Assembly (NCBI GenBank): GCA_021204335.1
Contig: JAJPZM010000066.1
Coordinates: forward strand, 1-33,888
DNA from: Parabacteroides sp.
GTDB lineage: Bacteria > Bacteroidota > Bacteroidia > Bacteroidales > Tannerellaceae
DNA: 33,888 bases
Reading direction: 5' to 3'
Shown: piece by piece, positions 23,204-33,246 of the stretch
Layout: every line of letters begins with the position of its first letter
Position numbering within the stretch: position 1 is the stretch's first letter
Notes under the pieces: model-generated
What the model saw: the letters and a program-made list of their open reading frames with translations, nothing else
Database searches by the model: none
What the model was told of the DNA's origin: nothing
Translations under genes and position numbers: made by a program

Positions 23204-24306
23204 ATGAAAAGAATTATACTTTTATTTTTTTTGTATTGCTTTCTTTCTCAGTCTCTCATGCACAGGAGAATGATCTTCCGGCTTTGGAATATCGTCGTGT
23301 TGTGGTCGCTGAGGAGTTAACTGCCACCTGGTGTGGCTACTGTCCGCGTGGAATTGTGGGGATGGCTGATATGAAAGCAAAATACCCGGACTCGTTTATC
23401 GGGATAGCGGTACATGATTACAGTTATAATTATGATCCGATGGGAGTGCGTGGATATGCCGACGGGCTGTACAGGTATTTTACCAGTTTGCCTAAAGTGT
23501 TGGTAAACCGGTAACGATCCGGCGATCCTTTTTACAATCTGGAATCGATGTATAAGCAGGAAATGGCAGAGCCTGTTATTTCTGCCGTAGCTCTTTCGGT
23601 CTCGTATGCCGATGAATCGAAGAATATATTATCGGCTACAATTCAAACGAAGTTTGCTTTTGCCGCCGAAGATGCCAGATATGCTTATGCAGTGGTTGTA
23701 CTTGAGAATGAAGTGAAAGGAACTGCTTCGGGGTATGCTCAAACGAATAATTTTTCGGGAAAGAATGATCCGATAGGGGATTTCGGTTCATTGCCTTCTA
23801 CTGTACCGGCTTCTCAGATGGTTTATCAGGATGTTGCACGTACTATCTTTCCTACATTTGATGGGATGGAGGAAAACCTGCTGTCAAAATTTGAGAAAGA
23901 TGAAGAAATTAGCCTGACATACGATTTGGAAGTCCCCGGAAATGTCGTGAATAAGGATAATATGGAAGTTGTCGTTTTGCTGATCGACAGTTCGACCGGT
24001 GAAATTGTAAATGCAGCTAAAGCATCCGTTTCAGATGAAACAACAACTACTTCAGAGAATGTACGTGTTTCGAATATGGAAGTAACGGTTTATCAGGATG
24101 GTTCGTCAATATTGGTAGATTTAAAAACAGTTTCTTCCGGCAAGTGCTCCGTTGAACTGTATAATATACAGGGCCAGCATCTGGATACGAAACTGGTTCG
24201 CACTAATGGGCCGATTTCATTCGTACCTTCTAACTCGGGTATTTATTTTGTCCGGGTAACAGATGGAAAAGATACGGTAGTGAAGAAGATTGTCTATCAA
24301 CGGTAA
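23204..24306 (+). pseudogene. Omp28-like thioredoxin-fold protein with T9SS C-terminal domain; T8 frameshift and in-frame TAA
   Basis: MKRIILL..(T8 23225-23232, frame change)..VLLSFSVSHAQ; VVVAEELTATWCGYCPRGIVGMADM; TAA 23512-23514; CTD VELYNIQGQHLDTKLVRTNGPISFVPSNSGIYFVRVTDGKDTVVKKIVYQR. Confidence 0.85.
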
Positions 24307-24336
24307 ATTAAGAAAAAGCTTATAAGCTCTATGCCG

Positions 24337-24377
24337 AAAGGTTGCATGCTATTTCCTTAAAGCATGCAACCTTTTTA
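24337..24377 (+). terminator. Intrinsic terminator
   Basis: AAAGGTTGCATGCT-atttccttaa-AGCATGCAACCTTTTT, 14-bp perfect stem plus T-run. Confidence 0.92.
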
Positions 24378-24407
24378 CTTTTTTGTTTAATCGTATGATA
24401 ATTCTTT

Positions 24408-24415
24408 TACCTTTG
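24408..24415 (+). promoter_or_regulatory. -7 element TACCTTTG upstream of ECF sigma, with TTTG at 24382-24385
   Basis: TTTG-n22-TAccTTTG. Confidence 0.6.
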
Positions 24416-24435
24416 CACAGAGAACTGCGTACATT

Positions 24436-25014
24436 ATGGATAAAGAATCACAGCACATCAATCAACTTAAAAAAGGGGGTATCTTGTCTTTCGAATACCT
24501 GTATAACTGTTGGAGTGGTAAGCTCTACAACTTTGTTATGCGCATTTCGAGGGGTGACGGTTATCTGGCGGGAGAAATTGTGCAGTATGTATTTATCAAA
24601 GTGTGGGAAAATCATGAATCTTTGGATCCGGACAAATCGTTTGGCGCCTATCTCTGTACGATAGCTAAAAACCAACTGGTAAATATTTATCAGCACCGGA
24701 TGCAGGAATATTTATATCAGGAAAAAACTATCTCCTCCGAACAATCCGAAAATACGACAGAGAAAGAAGTTGATTACCATTTATTGGAAGAATATATCAA
24801 CCCCCTGATCGAACAATTACCGCCAGCCCGTAAAGAAATATTCGTACTGAGCCGCCGCAGCCTGCTAACAAACAAAGAGATTGCCGAAAAGCTTCATGTT
24901 TCGGAAAACACAGTAGAGTCGCAAATAACCAAAGCTATCTCTTTCCTGCGCAGTAAGATAAACCAACATTATAGCCTCTCTATTCCGCTGCTTCTTTATT
25001 GGCTGTTTGATTAA
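24436..25014 (+). CDS. RNA polymerase ECF-type sigma-70 factor
   Basis: Sigma region 2 and 4 motifs (LPPARKEIFVLSRRSLLTNKEIAEKLHVSENTVESQITKA). Confidence 0.93.
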   Translation: MDKESQHINQLKKGGILSFEYLYNCWSGKLYNFVMRISRGDGYLAGEIVQYVFIKVWENHESLDPDKSFGAYLCTIAKNQLVNIYQHRMQEYLYQEKTISSEQSENTTEKEVDYHLLEEYINPLIEQLPPARKEIFVLSRRSLLTNKEIAEKLHVSENTVESQITKAISFLRSKINQHYSLSIPLLLYWLFD

Positions 25015-25085
25015 TAAAAGTTAAATAGTGAAACCTGCGTAACGGATTATATCCTGTTGCCTGTATACCCAATAGACATAACAAA

Positions 25086-26108
25086 ATGGAAAAGACCGAT
25101 TACATACAATTATTTGATAAATTCCTGCAAAAGCAGGCATCACCTGAAGAAGTGCAAACACTTATCCAGTGGCTGAAAAGTGAAGGCTCCTTTCAGAATT
25201 GGATAGATGAGGAATGGGATGCTGCCGCTTCTGCTATGGATACGGAGTTACAACAAAAATTACTGGGGTAGATAAAGGATAAGATCGGCCGGGAAAGAAA
25301 GATACAGTTGCCGGTGAAAAAACAACATCATAAACTTTATCAGTGGACAGCCCGTATCGCTTCGGTTATCATACTTTTGTTGTTAACAGGGATTTCGGTC
25401 TATCAGTATGCAAAACATCAGTTGGTTATGCCCGATATGATTGTTTCTGTCGAGAAAGGGCAGAAAGCAAATGTCGTTTTGCCTGACGGTTCAAAAGTAT
25501 GGGTTAATTCGGATCCCAAGCTGTCATACGGTAGCCGTTTTAACCAGGAAGAACGTGTATTAACATTGGAAGGTGAAGCTTATTTTGAAGTAACGCCGGA
25601 TAAAGAGCGTCCCTTTATCGTAAAAACGAATGAAGTGTCGGTTCGTGCTTTAGGAACCAGTTTCAATGTGAAAGCATACGGTGAAGATAATGATGTTTCT
25701 ACTGTTTTGATGACGGGTAGAGTTGGGGTGACTTCTAATTTAGATCGTTTTATTCTGAATCCGAATGAGAAAATAGTATTCGACAGGCAGACCGGGCGTA
25801 TGAACAAAAGCAGTGTGGAGGATACCGGTCACTATATCAATTGGAAACATCACATTTTGACCTTTAACGGGGAAACATTTGAAAATATCGCTCATACACT
25901 GGAAAGAAATTATAATACCCGGATAGTATTCGAGTCGGAAGCTAGGAAACAATACCGGTTTACAGGTACATTGGGTAATACAAGTCTGGAAAGCATATTG
26001 CAGATATTATCTCTGACCTCTCCATTGTCTTATGAAGTAAGAGATAGCGTCATTATTTTAAGTGAAAATGTAAATCAGAAAGCTTATTATGAGAAAGCAT
26101 TGAAATAA
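25086..26108 (+). pseudogene. FecR-family anti-sigma factor with in-frame TAG
   Basis: MEKTDYIQLFDKFLQKQASPEEVQTLIQWL..LQQKLLG*IKDKIGRERKIQ..; TAG 25269-25271; FecR core VEKGQKANVVLPDGSKVWVNSDPKLSYGSRF intact downstream. Confidence 0.9.
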
Positions 26109-26175
26109 TTATCAGTATACCATGCTTAACATTAAATCAATTTATTAGGATGAAGAATACAGGTTAACTTTTCAC

Positions 26176-26210
26176 AAAAAAAAGAATGGGACAGTGTCAG
26201 ACACTATCCC
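26176..26210 (-). terminator. Intrinsic terminator, antisense to PUL2 transcription
   Basis: Stem 26188-26210; T8 on the minus strand (A8 26176-26183). Confidence 0.65.
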
Positions 26211-26278
26211 AATTCATGATTAATCAACCGCACTTGGCTATCTCGCAAATAACAAGTGCAGGTATAAATACCATTAAG
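26176..26278 (-). ncRNA. Putative antisense small RNA in fecR-susC interval of PUL2
   Basis: Minus strand: TAATTTTG (-7) at 26283-26290; hairpins GGTATTTATACC (26261-26272) and GCACTTG..CAAGTGC (26230-26259); terminator GGGATAGTGTC-TGA-CACTGTCCC (26188-26210) followed by ATTCTTTTTTTTG. Confidence 0.55.
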
Positions 26279-26289
26279 TCTACAAAATT

Positions 26290-29200
26290 ATGAGATTTTT
26301 ATTAACCAGGGCATATTATGTCCTTAAAAAACGGCAATTTAAGTCAATTAAATTAGTCTTGCTTATTTTATTGCTCTCTCCTTCACTGTTTGCGCAGATA
26401 ACAATTAATGTAAAGAACCAGTCCATACGCCAGACCTTGAAAGAGATTGAGCGTTTGGGTAACTACCAGTTCTTTTACAATAATGATTTATCCAGTCTGG
26501 ATAAGAAAGTATCCCTCTCTGTAAAAGATGAATCGATTGGGTCTGTAATGGATAAATTATTGGCAGATACGGATATCTCTTATAAACAGGATGAAAATAA
26601 TCTGATTGTACTAACCTTGAAAGCGACTGCTGCCGGACAACAGACAGGCGACAACGTCAAAATCAAAGGTTCTGTATTTGATGACAATGGAGATCCTGTT
26701 ATTGGTGCAAATATCGTCGTTGAGGGTTCCACCAACGGAACAATAACCGACATCGATGGAAACTTCTTTTTGCAGGTATCTAAGAATGCGTTACTGCATA
26801 TTTCTTACATCGGTTATCTGGATCAGAAGGTTAAGATAGGTAATAATACAAATATTCGCGTTGTACTGAAAGAAGATACACAAACACTGGATGAAGTAAT
26901 CGTGGTCGGTTGTGGTACAATGAAGAAAAGCGATATTACCGGATCTGTGGCTTCTGTGCGGTTGGATGAACTGAAAGATGGAGCCAGTACCTCGGTCGAC
27001 CAAATGCTTCTGGGTAAGAGTGCCGGTGTAAATGTCGTACAGAGCAGTGGTGAACCGGGTGGCGGTTTCTCTGTAAACATTCGTGGTGCAAGTTCTATCA
27101 ATGGCGGTGTCTCTCCGTTGTATGTAATCGATGGTGTGCCTATCGATAATTCCCGTCCTGTTTCACAGGGTTCGATTGTAGGGTTCAGTGATAACAGAAG
27201 TCCCAGAAACCCGATGTCGTCTATCAACCCTGCTGATATCGAATCGTTGGAAATCCTGAAAGATGCATCTGCTACCGCTATCTACGGGTCGAGAGGTGCG
27301 AATGGTGTTATCCTAATCACAACGAAAAGCGGTAAGGCTGAAAAGATGAAAGTAAGCTATTCCGGTTCTGTCGGGATCCAAAGCCCTTCCAACAAGCTCG
27401 ATTTGTTGAATGCCACCGATTATAAGAGAGTGCTGAATGAGATTATCGATGCAGGTGGCAGTAGCGAATCAAATCGGGTTGGGAATATTGCCAATGGCGG
27501 AATCGGTACCGACTGGCAGGATGAAGTAACCCGGCAAAATGCGATTACTCATGAACATCAATTATCATTCTCCGGTGGAAATAGTAAAACATTTTACTAT
27601 ACTTCATTTAACTATGTTAATCAGGAAGGTATTGTAAAGAATACCAGTTTCGAGAGACTGGGAGCACGTTTGAATTTAAAATCCGACATCAACAACAACT
27701 TAAAAATAGGAATGAATGTGACCGGTTCTTATATGAAAGACCATTTTGTCGGTAACGGTTTCGGTGTCAATGAAAATGCCGGTGTAATGTATACCGCCTA
27801 CAATTATGATCCGACTGTGGCTGTAAAGGATGAAGATGGTAAATATGCCTTATCCCCTATTCTGACACTCGATAATCCGATGGCTTTGGATGAAGGAATG
27901 ACTTCCTATTCCGATACTTACAGGATTCTGGCTTCTGCTTTCGGAGAATACTATATCACAAAAGATCTGTTCTTAAGATTAAACCTGGGTACTGACTTTA
28001 TGAATGAAAGCAGAAAGAGCTTTGTTTCAAGTCTGACCAAACAGGGTGGATTTTATGGTGGCATCGGATCAAACCAGAATTCAGAGAAAAGCAACTATGT
28101 CGTAGAAGGTACGGCTAATTATAGCAAAACTCTGAATAAACATAGTTTCGGTGGATTGGCCGGTATTTCCTATCAACGCTATGTAACCAGTTATCTTAAT
28201 AACAGGGCGGCCGATTTCCCTAACGAATCGTTAGGAGCGGAAAATCTGAACCTGGGAAATCAGGAAACATTCAGAATGCAAAACTCTGTAACGGGAAACA
28301 GGCTTGCCTCTTACATCGGTTGTGTAAATTATTCGTTTGATGATCGTTATCTGGCTACGGTAACGTTCAGAGCCGACGGTTCTTCCCGTTTCGGTAAGAA
28401 TAATAAATTCGGTTATTTCCCCTCTGCGGCTTTGGCATGGAGACTGTCTAATGAGGCTTTTCTGAAAAATATCAATCAGATCACTTCTCTGAAGCTTCGT
28501 TTGGGATGGGGTAGAACCGGTAATTAGGAAATTGGAGATTTCCCGGCACTCAGTACGTATCAGTCGGCCGGCTCTGCAATATGGGATGGTAAACAGGTTG
28601 TAGGTACCGGATCCGCTAAAATACCTAATCCCGATTTGAAATGGGAAACTACGGACCAAATAAATTTGGAACTTGATTTTGGCGTCTTTAATAACCGTAT
28701 CAGTGGTGGAATCGATTACTTCTGGAAAAAGACAACCGATATGCTTTTGCAGTTACCTGTACCCCAGTCGACCGGTTATAGCAGTATCCTGTCGAATGTC
28801 GGAAGAATCGATAATAAGGGTATCGAACTTTTCCTAAATACGGTAAATATCGATACAAAAGACTTTAAATGGGAGTCGAACATCACATTTTCTTCCATGA
28901 GAAATAAAGTAAAGGATTTGGGAGGTATCGATGAGATCATTGTCGGTGCCGGTTATACGCATGTCGAACAAGTGGCTATCCGTAAACCGGGTCTGCCATT
29001 GAACTCTTATTATGGTTGGGAAGTTGCAGGCGTATGGTAGGAAAATGATGATTTCAGTGAAATGAAAGAAGACTACAAACCGGGTGATTTGAAGTATGTC
29101 GACCAGAATAATGACGGTGTCATTAACGATGCCGACCGCGTGGTGCTGGGTGATTCATTCCCCGATTTCCAATGGTCTTTTGGCAATACATTTACTTATA

Positions 29201-29652
29201 AGAATTTCGATCTGTATGTATTCTTTGAAGGTGTTCAAGGGGTGGATATGCTGAACGGTAACCTGATCGACGGTTATTTCCCGATCAACTTCAGACGTAA
29301 TAAATTCGCTGAACCTTATTTGAACAGATGGACTCCGGATAATCCGACTAATCAATATCCGTCTTTTGTGGATCCGCTGAAGCAAGGTCGTAAGGTGGTT
29401 AACTCCCGCACCTTGTTGGATGCTTCGTATGTGAAGCTCAGAACCATCCGTTTGAGCTACAAAGTTCCTAAGTTCAGTAGTTTGATTCAGTCTTTGCAGG
29501 TGTATGTGGCAGCAGACAATCTGTTGACATTTACCGACTATGTTGGATTGGATCCGGCAGTGAACCCCAATAATAACTTTAACTTCAGAATGGATTTTAA
29601 TGCATATCCCAGTGCAAAATCATTCATTTTCGGTGCGAAGATCGATTTTTAA
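26290..29652 (+). pseudogene. SusC/RagA-family TonB-dependent receptor with two in-frame TAG codons, no frameshift
   Basis: All three ORFs in one frame; TAG 28525-28527 inside the SusC motif GWGRTGN*EIGDF, TAG 29038-29040 in GWEVAGVW*ENDDF. Confidence 0.93.
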
Positions 29653-29676
29653 TGAACCATGTAAATAAAGAAATAT

Positions 29677-31149
29677 ATGAAATCAAGAAATAAAATAACA
29701 GTCTGCCTGTTTTCCTTATGCGGGCTATTGTCGCTACAGGGATGCGAAGGTATCCTGGAGGAACCTGTAAAATCGCAATTTACGGGAAGTACTTTATTGG
29801 CAACGAAATCGGGTATCGAGTCTGTGTTGGTGGATGCTTACGCTAAAGACGGTGGAATCAGAGATGTGATAAAAAGAGGTGAAATGACTACTGATATCAT
29901 GTGGCAAACAGGTGGAGGTGAGAATGGAACAGCCGTACCATTGATTAATTTCCGTTGGGATTCATCCAGCACTCTGGAGGCTTTCAACTGGATGAATCAT
30001 TGGGAAGAGATCAGGAACGCAAATATTGTACTTGCAAATACACCTAATGCGTCTGGATTTAATAGTGAAGCTGAACGGACCGGCTTACTTGCTGAGGCAC
30101 GATTTATCAGAATATGGGCTTATTATCAACTGTGGGATCAATTCGGTCCTGCTCCTCTTCGGAAAAGTTTGGATGACCCTCTCGAGTTGCCACGTGCAAC
30201 AGATGAAGAATTTAAAGAATTTATGGAATCGGAATTGAAAGCCATTATTCCAGATCTTTATGAAACAGGAAAGCAACCGGCTTATGGACGTGCTCATAGA
30301 GGGGCCGCTCAAACACTACTTTGTGTCTGGTATTTGAATACGCATCAATGGCAAAATTGTGTAGATATGACTCAGGAGATTATATCTAGCAATAAGTTTG
30401 CTTTATGCCCTGATTACAATAAGATGTTTGCCTTGGAAAATGAGAAAAATGAAGAATTTATCTGGGTAAAGACTTATTTGGCAAATAGCGGTCAGACAAA
30501 TAATATTCTGGCAACAAATCTGCCTTGGGATTTTTACAAGGGACTTGATGGTGGTATAGAAGGTGTCATTAATGAGAAATGGTCAAACTTTGCCTCTCAA
30601 TATCGTTTTTATGATGATTTTTATTATAGCTTTGCTCTTGAAGATCAACGTAGAGGACGTATATTGACCAAGTATGAAGATTCGAAAGGTAAAGTAGTAG
30701 ACCTTCTTGTCGATTATGAAGATGCTACTCGTGGAATGAAGTATCCGCCGGATCCGAATGCGTCGGCCAATAATCATGGTAACGACTTCCCGTTTTTTAG
30801 GTATGCAGTTGTTTTATTGTCCAGAGCTGAGGCTTTGAACGAATTGAATGGTCCTAATCAGGAATCTGTGGATTTGGTAAATCAGATAAGAAACAGGGCA
30901 GGTTTGGGTAGTGTCAATCTTTCTGATTTTCCTTCTAAAGAAGCACTGTTGGAACAGATCTTGAATGAAAGAAAATTAGAGTTCTGGAACGAAGGAAAGC
31001 GTAGAAGAGATTTGATCCGTACAAATCGGTTTATCAAATGTGCTCACGATCGTGGTATTACCAATGCTAAAGATACCCATGTGTATTTTCCTATTCCTCA
31101 ATCGGCGATAGATGCTAATCCATTGCTAAAACAGAATGATGGATATTAA
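29677..31149 (+). CDS. SusD/RagB-family nutrient-binding lipoprotein (intact)
   Basis: Lipobox LLSLQGC, SusD N-term and C-term (YAVVLLSRAEALNELNG..NERKLEFWNEGKRRRDLIR..IPQSAIDANPLLKQNDGY). Confidence 0.93.
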   Translation: MKSRNKITVCLFSLCGLLSLQGCEGILEEPVKSQFTGSTLLATKSGIESVLVDAYAKDGGIRDVIKRGEMTTDIMWQTGGGENGTAVPLINFRWDSSSTLEAFNWMNHWEEIRNANIVLANTPNASGFNSEAERTGLLAEARFIRIWAYYQLWDQFGPAPLRKSLDDPLELPRATDEEFKEFMESELKAIIPDLYETGKQPAYGRAHRGAAQTLLCVWYLNTHQWQNCVDMTQEIISSNKFALCPDYNKMFALENEKNEEFIWVKTYLANSGQTNNILATNLPWDFYKGLDGGIEGVINEKWSNFASQYRFYDDFYYSFALEDQRRGRILTKYEDSKGKVVDLLVDYEDATRGMKYPPDPNASANNHGNDFPFFRYAVVLLSRAEALNELNGPNQESVDLVNQIRNRAGLGSVNLSDFPSKEALLEQILNERKLEFWNEGKRRRDLIRTNRFIKCAHDRGITNAKDTHVYFPIPQSAIDANPLLKQNDGY

Positions 31150-31163
31150 AATTTATTATTACC

Positions 31164-32520
31164 ATGAATAAAGCAATATTACTATTAACAGCCTGCACCG
31201 GTTTAGTCCATACAATGGATATGATCGCTCAGAAACAAAGGCCCAATATCGTTATTATCTATACCGACGATATGGGAATAGGCGATTTGTCGTGCTACAA
31301 CAGCGGGTGGGTGGCTACCCCTAACATCGACAAACTGGCTTCGCAAGGCTTGAAGTTTAATCATTATTATACCTCATCTCCGGTAAGCTCCCCCTCGCGG
31401 GTGGGGCTTACTACCGGAATGTTTCCGACGGAGTGGGGCATTAACACCTTCCTGCACGAACGGAAAGGCAATGCCGATTGCGAGCAATGCGACTATCTGG
31501 ACAGCGATGCGCCTACAATGGCCAAATCGCTGAAAGCCGCCGGTTACGCAACCGCTCATATCGGGAAGTGGCACATGGGTGGTGGACGCGATGTAGGCGA
31601 TGCGCCTCAGATACCGAAATATGGTTTCGATGAATATGTGACGACTTATGAAGGCCCCGATCCCGATCCGCTGATTACGGCATCCAACTGGATATGGAGT
31701 GAAAAAGATAGCATCCAACGCTGGGATCGCACGGCTTACTTTGTAGACAAGACATTGGATTATCTGAGCCGTCACAAAGATAAACCTTGCTTCGTTAATC
31801 TCTGGCCGGACGATATGCACGATCCCTGGATCCCGTCATCCGGTTTCTATCCGTTCTCTGAAACCTGGTTGACCCGCAACAACTTCGTGGCTGTGCTCAC
31901 CCAGTATGATAAACAGATCGGACGTTTGATGGAAGGCCTCGGGCGCTTAGGGATACTTGAAAACACATTGGTTATCTTCACCAGTGATAACGACGCATTG
32001 CCGACCTTCGACAACGCACGTACCAACGGTCTTCGCGGCTCGAAGAACAGTATCTACGAAGGTGGCGTCAATATGCCTTTTATCGTCAGCTGGCCGGGAA
32101 CCATCAAAGCCGGAGAAACGGACAACGAGAGTGTAATCAATGCTGTCGACCTTTATCCCTCTTTATGTCGTATCGCAGGAGCCAAACTGATCGACGGCTT
32201 CGAGTATAGCGGCGAAGACATGAGTCAGGCATTGCTGGGAATAAAGACTCAGAAACGTACCAAAGATATGATGTGGGACTTCGGGCGCAACAAATATTCA
32301 ATAAACCCCAGAAAAAGCAACGCAGTCCGCATTTGGGTATCCGGCGGGATAATTGGAAGTTATTGGTCGACTCGGACGGAAAGAATATCGAATTCTACGA
32401 CATGGTAAAAGACCCGCACGAAACGACAGACCTCTCGGCCCGCCATCCCGAACTCTGTTCGGAACTGAGCAAAAGGTGATCGACTGGTATTTTACCAAAA
32501 GGAAAGTGAGTACGAAGTAA
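31164..32520 (+). pseudogene. Sulfatase (serine-type active site), two frameshifts near the 3' end
   Basis: RPNIVIIYTDDMGIGDLSCYNSGWVATPNIDKLASQG; S-S-P-S-R signature; frame changes near 32297 and 32471-32474; reconstructed end ..SKKVIDWYFTKRKVSTK*. Confidence 0.9.
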
Positions 32521-32581
32521 ACCTGTATTAATATTGCTTAGTGAATAATATCTTTAGCGGTATAAGTATCAAAACATACGA

Positions 32582-32616
32582 TATAGCATCCGGCAGGTAA
32601 CTGCCGGTTATGCTAT
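32582..32616. repeat. Palindrome/hairpin after sulfatase
   Basis: TATAGCAT-c-CGGCAG-gtaa-CTGCCG-gtt-ATGCTATA. Confidence 0.7.
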
Positions 32617-32881
32617 AAGCTACAAGTTAGCACGCAATAGAGAAGAATCCGAAACAATAGTGCCATACCTGCCGGCATGAGTGTCCTGGATGACCAAAAC
32701 AATAGTGCTACCACCTGCCAAACCGGCTAAAAACAGTTTCCCACAAAGCAATTCCAACTTTAGGTGTCAGCCGTCACTACCTCCAGCTAGCTGAGATATA
32801 GCAAATTATACTGAAAGGAGAATTGTTTTGGCTTTTTTTAAGAAAAACACGACAGAGTGTCCTAAACGACCATCCATAAAG

Positions 32882-32947
32882 AAACGGACAGGCATCGAAA
32901 GGCAAACGGATAGGCATCGGATAACAAACGGACAGGCACCCATTTTT
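32882..32947. repeat. Three degenerate 22-bp tandem units
   Basis: AAACGGACAGGCATCGAAAGGC / AAACGGATAGGCATCGGATAAC / AAACGGACAGGCACCCATTTTT. Confidence 0.8.
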
Positions 32948-33246
32948 AAAGGTCTGGTGTTTTGAAATGTTAAGTCCTTAGTTTTGATTTCAAAATAAAG
33001 GACTTCTGAGTTTAAAAGATTGGTATTTTTTCGGTTGATCAGCATAGCCTGGCTGAAACCAACAGGGTTCAGCGTATCTGTCTATTCTTTAGTTTGTTAC
33101 AAGACAAATGAAACGTGAAGGCAAGATGTTGAAGTGACATTGAGAGAGCCGGTTTGTCAAGCTCGAATGGCTAAAACCAATCCGGGGAAGCAATCAAATC
33201 TAATTATTCCCTATCTTTGTGAAGTTGTAATACAGAGAAACGCTTT

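Noticed and set aside
4930-29040. Alternative genetic code, TAG (amber) read as Gln across the window
   Set aside because: Many stops fit Gln, but 7143 (TGA) and 6915 (TAG) fit Trp codons, and TAA occurs too. Natural termini also use TAG: DUF6029 ends with TAG at 21621-21623, immediately before the next signal peptide in the same frame, so readthrough would fuse two exported proteins.
32806-33045. 79-aa ORF (MLINRKNTNLL..CPFVIRCLSVCLSMPVRFFMDG..)
   Set aside because: Spans the 22-bp tandem repeat and interleaved inverted repeats; repetitive peptide is a by-product of the repeat.
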